From: Caldilineaceae bacterium SB0662_bin_25
GTDB taxonomy: Bacteria; Chloroflexota; Anaerolineae; Caldilineales; Caldilineaceae
Length of the DNA stretch: 34,437 nt
Direction of reading: 5' to 3'
NCBI GenBank assembly: GCA_009840225.1
Contig: VXOE01000393.1
Span: forward strand, 1-34,437
Positions 28,888-34,437 of this stretch are shown here, one piece after another (the first letter of the stretch is position 1; every line of letters begins with the position of its first letter). The position numbers were made by a program, and so were the translations under genes. The notes below the pieces were generated by a model. It searched no databases and was not told the origin of the DNA. It saw only the letters and a program-made list of their open reading frames with translations.

Positions 28888-29475
28888 ATGCCCCTTCCCA
28901 GTCGAAATGAAGCTGTACAACTACTGTATGAATGGGTCGAAAACGAGGGCCTGCGCCGCCACATGCTGGCCGTCGAAGCCGCCATGCGCGTCTACGCCCG
29001 TCACTATGGCGAAGATGAGGACCTCTGGGGACTGACAGGTCTGCTCCACGATCTGGACTACGACCGCCACCCCGACATGGACGACCAGGAGAACGGCCAT
29101 CCCCGCACCGCGCTGCGCCTCTTCCGCCAGCACGACTACCCGCCGGAATTCATCCACGCTATCGAGGCCCACGCAACCTTCCTAGGCGTCCCGCGCCAGT
29201 CAAAGCTCGACAAAGCCCTTCTGGCCTGCGACGAGTTGACCGGCCTCATCCTCGCCTGCGCCTACGTGCGCCCCGACAAGGACCTGCGCGGCGTAAGGCT
29301 CAGATCCGTCAAAAGAAAGTGGAAGGACAAGCGCTTCACTGCCGCCATCGACCGCGCCGAGAATCTCCATTTCATCGAGGAGCTGGGCGAACCATTCGAC
29401 GAGCACGTGCAACGCGTCCTCGATGCCATGAAAGAGGTCGCCCCCGAACTGGGCCTCTCCGGCGAACAAAACTGA
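28888..29475 (+). CDS. HD domain protein
   Basis: LRRHMLAVEAAMRVYARHYGEDEDLWGLTGLLHDLDYDRHPD (H...HD pattern), GAGG Shine-Dalgarno at 28876-28882. Confidence 0.88.
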   Translation: MPLPSRNEAVQLLYEWVENEGLRRHMLAVEAAMRVYARHYGEDEDLWGLTGLLHDLDYDRHPDMDDQENGHPRTALRLFRQHDYPPEFIHAIEAHATFLGVPRQSKLDKALLACDELTGLILACAYVRPDKDLRGVRLRSVKRKWKDKRFTAAIDRAENLHFIEELGEPFDEHVQRVLDAMKEVAPELGLSGEQN

Positions 29476-29511
29476 CCGCGCCCGTAGCGCAGAACCGGGC
29501 CGCCCCCAGGA

Positions 29512-31830
29512 TCAGGGACCGCCCCCTGCCAGCGCCTCCAGAACACGCGCCGGCGTCATCGGCAATGTCCGGACCCGCCTGCCCGTCGCCGCCGTAAACG
29601 CGTTGCCGATCGCCGCGCCCACCGGCCCAATCGGCGGCTCCCCCATCCCATACGGCGTCTTGATCCCCGTGTCCACGAGCACCGAACGGACATCCGGCGC
29701 ATCACGCATCGTCAACAGCGGATAGCTCTCGAAATTGTTCAATTCCAGGCGTCCGTCCTTCACGTACGCCTGCTCAATAAGGGTAGACCCCACGCCCCAC
29801 ATCACGTTCCCCTCTATCTGCGCCTTCGCCCCATCGGGGTTCACCACCAGCCCGCAGTCCACCGCACAGTCCACCCTGTGAACCGTGATCTCCCCGGACC
29901 CTTCATCCACCGACACCTCCGCCACCTGTGCCACTACCGTATTCGATCCAAAACAGGCGATGCCCCTTGCCCGGCCCGCAGGCGGCGCGGTCCCCCAACC
30001 GCTCAGTTCCGCGACCGCTTCCAATACCGCCCTCTTACGCCCACCCGCAGGACTGTCCGGTAAATGATCGAGACGGAACTGAAGCGGGTCCGCGCCCACC
30101 TCCGCCGCCAGCTCATCAATGAAGCTCTCCACCGCAAATGTATTCGCGAAGAGTCCCAACCCCCGCCACCAGCCTGTCCAGACCGGCAGTTTCTTTCGCC
30201 AGGCCGTCACCGTGCGGTTGGGCACGTCATAGTCGATTCGCGCCCCCACCGTTGCCCCGAAGTCCGCGCCCATCACCATTTCCATGAACGCGGGCATGAA
30301 ACTGAAGGCCACGTCGCTGCTGCCCTGCCGGTGCTCCATGGCGGCGATACGTCCGTTCCCGTCCAGCGCACCGGAGAGAACGCTTTTCGTCGGCGGTCGC
30401 AGGTAGCCATGAAGCATCGCCTCCGTTCGGTCCCATCCCACGTGCACAGGTACGCCGGCTGCCCTCGATAGCCGCGCCGCTTCAACCGCCACCCCGGTAT
30501 CGAGCTTGGCGCCAAAGCCGCCCCCGAGATAGGTCGGGACAACCCGAACCGTGTCGGCTTCCACCCCGAGCGCCTCGGCGATCAACCCCTTCGCCCTTTC
30601 ATGGGACTGGGTAGACACCCACACCGTCACCTGGCCGTCCTGTACATCCGCGAGCGCTGCCGGTGCCTCGAGCGGAGCCTGTACTGCAAATGGCGAACGG
30701 TAGGTGGCCGTGATCGCGGTCTCTCTCCTCAGCACACCGGCGGCGTTGCCCTCGCGCTGGATCGTGATGCCGCCCTCCCCTGCCGGTTCGATCAGCGCCT
30801 CGATCTCCTCCTGCTGCCACAGATGCCCTTCATCCCACTCCGTCTCCATCGCCTTCACAGCCGACCAGGCCGCGCTGCGAGAGTTCGCCGCCACCCCGGC
30901 AAAGCCGTTTTCCACATCGATCACGATCTCTTCGACGCCCTCCATCGCTGCAGCCTCGCCCGCTGACGCGTGGACCAGTTTGGCCTCCAGTGTTGGCGGC
31001 CGTGCAACAGCGCCATAGAGCATATTCGGCGCACGCATGTCATAACCGTAAACTGCCTGCCCCGTTACCTTGTCGGGAATGTCGATGCGCGCCACCGGCT
31101 GTCCGACGACGGTGAATTCATCCGTCGCTTTCAGCTGCAGCGTCTCCTCCTCCGGAAGGTCCCAGCTCGTAACCGCGCCAGCCAGACTGTAGAAGTCAAC
31201 CTTACTCTCAGGGCTGTCCGCGACCGCAAACCCCCGCCCCGCAACCCGCAAGGCCGCCTCCGGCCGCTCTAACACCACCGCCGCCTCCCGCTGCAGCAAA
31301 CTGCGCATGCCCGCGGCCGCTCGGCGCAGCGACCCGTAACTGGTTGCAACCGAAAAACTGCCGCCGGTACCCATGCCATCCACTAGTCTTGAAGAGGTAT
31401 CCGCCTGCTCCACCACCAGGTCATCCCAACTGATGCCCAACTCCTCAACCGCGATCTGCGCGATCGAAGTATGTACCCCCTGCCCCATCTCCACCTTGGT
31501 CAGAGACAGACGTATGCTGCTGTCCTCCAACACCTCCAGCCAAAGCGGCGGATCGTCAGGCAGTTGCATAAAGCTGCTCCCGGCGTGTTCAGCCTCTGCC
31601 ATACTCTCCGCCATGATTTCGTTGAGAACCGGCCTGCCAAAAAACGCGCCCACCGCCAAGCCGGCCCCTGCCGCCCCCAGACCAATCAGAAAACCGCGCC
31701 GCGTCAGCCGCCAGCGCCGTTTCGTTGACCGAACGGGCTCAGCCCCCTCCGCTCCACCGTCTCCGCTCTCTCCATCGGCCGACGCTTCACGCGCCTCGAC
31801 CGGGTCGTAACCATCGCGTTCCCGCGTCAT
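29512..31830 (-). CDS. Molybdopterin-binding subunit, xanthine dehydrogenase family (IorB-like)
   Basis: Tat-like RRGFLIGLGAAGAGLAVGAFFG; KVEMGQGVHTSIAQIAVEEL; DKVTGQAVYGYDMRAPNMLYGAVARPP; YLGGGFGAKLDTGVAVEAARLS; ATG overlaps upstream gene stop (ATGA). Confidence 0.9.
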   Translation of the reverse strand: MTRERDGYDPVEAREASADGESGDGGAEGAEPVRSTKRRWRLTRRGFLIGLGAAGAGLAVGAFFGRPVLNEIMAESMAEAEHAGSSFMQLPDDPPLWLEVLEDSSIRLSLTKVEMGQGVHTSIAQIAVEELGISWDDLVVEQADTSSRLVDGMGTGGSFSVATSYGSLRRAAAGMRSLLQREAAVVLERPEAALRVAGRGFAVADSPESKVDFYSLAGAVTSWDLPEEETLQLKATDEFTVVGQPVARIDIPDKVTGQAVYGYDMRAPNMLYGAVARPPTLEAKLVHASAGEAAAMEGVEEIVIDVENGFAGVAANSRSAAWSAVKAMETEWDEGHLWQQEEIEALIEPAGEGGITIQREGNAAGVLRRETAITATYRSPFAVQAPLEAPAALADVQDGQVTVWVSTQSHERAKGLIAEALGVEADTVRVVPTYLGGGFGAKLDTGVAVEAARLSRAAGVPVHVGWDRTEAMLHGYLRPPTKSVLSGALDGNGRIAAMEHRQGSSDVAFSFMPAFMEMVMGADFGATVGARIDYDVPNRTVTAWRKKLPVWTGWWRGLGLFANTFAVESFIDELAAEVGADPLQFRLDHLPDSPAGGRKRAVLEAVAELSGWGTAPPAGRARGIACFGSNTVVAQVAEVSVDEGSGEITVHRVDCAVDCGLVVNPDGAKAQIEGNVMWGVGSTLIEQAYVKDGRLELNNFESYPLLTMRDAPDVRSVLVDTGIKTPYGMGEPPIGPVGAAIGNAFTAATGRRVRTLPMTPARVLEALAGGGP

Positions 31831-32315
31831 GTCCCGACCTCCTCCCCGCCTGCCATCCCGGCCGCCTGCTGAACCGCCTGCCGGATGCGCACATAGCAAC
31901 CACAGCGGCAGTAATTCGCACTCATCGCCCGCACCGTCTCCTCTTCAGTTGGCTGCGGATTCTGCGTCAGGAACGAGGCCGCCTGCATGATCTGTCCGCT
32001 CATGCACCAGCCGCACTGCGGCACCTGGTGATCGACAAACGCCTGCTGGACCGGATGCAGCCTGATCGTGCCGCTGTCGTCCGTCGCCGCCAGCCCCTCA
32101 ATCGTGCGAATGTCCGCCCCCGCAACCGCGGCCAGCGGCATCAGGCACGACCGCACCGCCGCACCGTTCACATGAACCGTGCACGCGCCGCAAATGCCGA
32201 TGCCGCAACCGAACTTCGTCCCCGTCAGCCCCAGCCAGTCCCGCAGTACCCACAGCAACCTCTCCTCGCCGGGAACATCCAGCGTATAGCCTTTTCCGTT
32301 GACAGTCAGTTCCAT
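31827..32315 (-). CDS. (2Fe-2S)-binding subunit, IorA-like
   Basis: KFGCGIGICGACTVHVNGAAVRSC; QCGWCMSGQIMQA; NYCRCGCYVRIRQAV. Confidence 0.93.
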   Translation of the reverse strand: MELTVNGKGYTLDVPGEERLLWVLRDWLGLTGTKFGCGIGICGACTVHVNGAAVRSCLMPLAAVAGADIRTIEGLAATDDSGTIRLHPVQQAFVDHQVPQCGWCMSGQIMQAASFLTQNPQPTEEETVRAMSANYCRCGCYVRIRQAVQQAAGMAGGEEVGT

Positions 32316-32342
32316 ACCAGGCTCCTCCTGATCTCTACTGCC

Positions 32343-33083
32343 CTAAAGCACCATCTCCCGTCCCGGCTTCGCGTCAAGCGAGCCGCCCAGGTCCACCAGC
32401 GCCGCTCCGACCTCCTGCAGGCAGCCCGCCAGGTCAGTCTCAATCCGGCTCTCCGGTATGCGCAGAACAAGCCACCGCTCCCCCGGCCCCGATGTCTCTC
32501 GCATGTCGCTGGCCTCATCGAGTCGGATTCCAAGATACCCGTTTCGCACCCGCAGCGCAATGTCAACCGGCCACTCTCCCGCCAACCGGTTGGGAAGCGG
32601 CCTCAACCGGCTCGCACGCAGCGCGCTCCACAGCGTCTGGAACGGTTCCCCCTCCAGCTTCAACTCCGTAACGTCCTTCGCGTTCAACAGACGCTCCAAC
32701 GTCGTATGAATAAAGGTGAGCCGCCTGAACGTCGTTGCCGGCACCGGCCGCGCCAAACGCATCAGCGGGCCGATCTCAATGCGGAAATAGTACTCCTCCG
32801 CCCGCGCATGGTCCGCCTCATCCGGCAGCAGCTCCGCCCGCGACAACAGCTGATAGCGCCGGATCGCCGCATAGTAGCTGACCGTCCGCGCCTCCGCTTC
32901 ACTCCCGAACGCGCCCGTCTGATAAAACGCCAAATAGTCCGCGCCAACCCGCCGCGGCGCCCGCCTCTGGGGTATGCGGTACCAGCCCTCCGATGCCGCC
33001 CGCCGCAGGTCGGCCTGGTTGTTCACCACCGCGACCAGAACTGTCCGCTTCAGACTGTACGGATCCTTGTATTCCTGGGACAT
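32343..33083 (-). CDS. Uncharacterised protein, possible PUA/EVE-like N-terminus and nuclease-like C-terminus
   Basis: VLVAVVNNQADLRRAASEGWYRIPQRRAPRRVGADYLAFYQTGAFG...; C-term LAGEWPVDIALRVRNGYLGIRLDE; 17 bp downstream of uvsE. Confidence 0.7.
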   Translation of the reverse strand: MSQEYKDPYSLKRTVLVAVVNNQADLRRAASEGWYRIPQRRAPRRVGADYLAFYQTGAFGSEAEARTVSYYAAIRRYQLLSRAELLPDEADHARAEEYYFRIEIGPLMRLARPVPATTFRRLTFIHTTLERLLNAKDVTELKLEGEPFQTLWSALRASRLRPLPNRLAGEWPVDIALRVRNGYLGIRLDEASDMRETSGPGERWLVLRIPESRIETDLAGCLQEVGAALVDLGGSLDAKPGREMVL

Positions 33084-33100
33084 CTTCAGGCCTTTACCCC

Positions 33101-34081
33101 CTACTGTACATGCCGCGCCAAACTCGGCGCGAACCTGCTGATCTGCTCCCGCAGGCGCAGCAACGCTACATCCTTCGCCTTCGCTTCCAGCATAACGTCA
33201 AACGACCGCAACTGCGCCGAAACCGCCGCCCCCAGCAGGTCGATGACCTCAAACGGGTGCAGAAAGTCGCTGTGCTGATGCGGCAGCGGCATCTGTACGC
33301 GCGCCGCCCCATCACGATAGAGCGTACGCACCGCCGTACGCGGGCTGCTCACATGGATCTTCGGAACTACATCCTCCGGCCAGGTCGCCAGCGCGATCTT
33401 CAGCGCATCCAACGGCGGAATCGCATCCGGGTTGTGGCAACGGTGGTGGAGCGTGTCCAGGACCACCGGGATCCCTGTCCGCCTCTGCACCCACAGCACA
33501 TCGCGCAGGCTGAACTGCCTGTCTCCGTTCTCCAATACCAGGCGCCTCCGCACACTGTCCGCCAGCAAATTGGCCGCACGCGCGAACCTCTCCAATGCCG
33601 CCGCTAAATCCCCGTGGCCGCCCCCCACGTGAACGACTACCACACTGGCCGCATCAAGCCCCATCCGGTCCAGCAGAGAAGTCGCCGCAGCCAACTCCAG
33701 GCTCGACCGCGCCGCCAGATCAGCATCCGGATGGCTCAACTGCACGTAGAAGCCCGGATGCAGCGTTAAGCGCACACGCTGCTGCCGCGCCAGATCACCT
33801 ATCGCCGCAAGCTCCGTCGAACATTCGTCAAGCTGGTTATGGAACGCCGGCAACTCCGGATGCGTCAGATAAGGAGCAAGCTGACCGGCCATCCGGTAAA
33901 ACCGGATCTCCTTTCGCTCCAGATAGAGAAAAATGTCGCGCAAATAGGCCAGACTGACGCTCAGGTGCGGCTGGTTCTGCCAGCGACGGCTGTCGTGCGA
34001 GCGCAGCCCCGCTGCCCCCAACACCTTGACGGGAAAGCCCAACCGGACGCGCGTACCATTCGCCGCGGGTCGGTAGGGCAT
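33101..34081 (-). CDS. uvsE: UV DNA damage endonuclease (UvsE/UVDE)
   Basis: VRLGFPVKVLGAAGLRSHDSRRWQNQPHLSVSLAYLRDIFLYLERKEIRFYRMAGQLAPYLTHP; RLTLHPGFYVQLSHPD; VVVHVGGGHGD; RLVLENGDRQFSLRDVL; VVLDTLHHRCHNP. Confidence 0.92.
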   Translation of the reverse strand: MPYRPAANGTRVRLGFPVKVLGAAGLRSHDSRRWQNQPHLSVSLAYLRDIFLYLERKEIRFYRMAGQLAPYLTHPELPAFHNQLDECSTELAAIGDLARQQRVRLTLHPGFYVQLSHPDADLAARSSLELAAATSLLDRMGLDAASVVVVHVGGGHGDLAAALERFARAANLLADSVRRRLVLENGDRQFSLRDVLWVQRRTGIPVVLDTLHHRCHNPDAIPPLDALKIALATWPEDVVPKIHVSSPRTAVRTLYRDGAARVQMPLPHQHSDFLHPFEVIDLLGAAVSAQLRSFDVMLEAKAKDVALLRLREQISRFAPSLARHVQ

Positions 34082-34277
34082 ACTATCCTGTTTTGGAGAA
34101 CGCGAAACTGCGAGGAGAGGAGATTCGGTCGTGTACGTATTCCATTTTGATATCGCTCGGGGGTTACCGAGTCTCAAAATACTGCGCCGTTCCCATGGCC
34201 TTTCACAGTCCATGCCTGCCCGGCCCGAAAACAGACTAGCACAGCAATGACCCCCCTTCAAATTCTCCCACCGGCCG

Positions 34278-34437
34278 GGGTGCATCCCAGTATTGGGGTG
34301 AACTTTCCCATTCCTCAGGCAGCAACGGACCCATGCCCAGTCCGCTTTCGACCCTGAAGTAGGTGAAGCGCCTCCTCTGACCACTGACCACTAACCACTG
34401 ACCACTGCAGTTCTGGGCGGTCGGGCCTATTCGGCCC
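34278..34437. mobile_element. Left part of another copy of the MITE-like element, truncated by window end
   Basis: GGGTGCATCCCAGTATTGGGGTGAAC, then TGACCACTGACCACTAACCACTGACCACTG and TGGGCGGTCGGGCCTATTCGGCCC, same order as 25535-25695. Confidence 0.7.

Noticed and set aside
31725-33278. 517-aa plus-strand ORF
   Set aside because: Antisense shadow of iorB/iorA/hypothetical genes in GC-rich DNA; low-complexity Arg/Pro-rich translation with no domain signal.
1-34437. CRISPR arrays, tRNA or rRNA genes, integrases, toxin-antitoxin pairs
   Set aside because: Looked for but found no regular direct repeats with spacers, tRNA-like arms or recognisable proteins; a tRNAscan-SE/Infernal run would be needed to exclude RNA genes fully.

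Overview
This is a GC-rich bacterial chromosomal window. Gene content and style suggest Chloroflexota (Anaerolineae/Caldilineae-like), but that is inference only. Most of it is ordinary metabolic and housekeeping sequence: PQQ-type sugar dehydrogenase, DAO-family oxidase, RadC, PlsX, KDPG aldolase, bifunctional NAD(P)HX repair enzyme, sulfite-oxidase-family Mo enzyme, amidohydrolase, YfhO-like membrane protein, acetamidase/formamidase, Lon-N domain protein, TruD, methyltransferase, ArsA-type ATPase, PucC/BCD-type MFS transporter, HD protein, Ior-type molybdenum hydroxylase and UvsE. I saw no rRNA, tRNA, CRISPR array or transposase. The most interesting material is: (1) a transposase-free dispersed element of about 472 bp with terminal inverted repeats starting GGGTGCATCCCA, complete at 25535-26006 and truncated at both window edges; (2) a hairpin module inside it that also occurs alone near 12.1 kb and shows a compensatory base-pair change; (3) a putative caspase/gingipain-fold protein in a small cluster with an HD protein; (4) an unfamiliar PUA/EVE-like plus nuclease-like protein directly downstream of uvsE; (5) a decayed secreted coiled-coil gene and a duplicated non-coding element around it; (6) a GNAT-VOC fusion; and (7) a structured leader behind an extended -10 promoter. 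No complete new defence or biosynthetic system could be demonstrated from the sequence alone.
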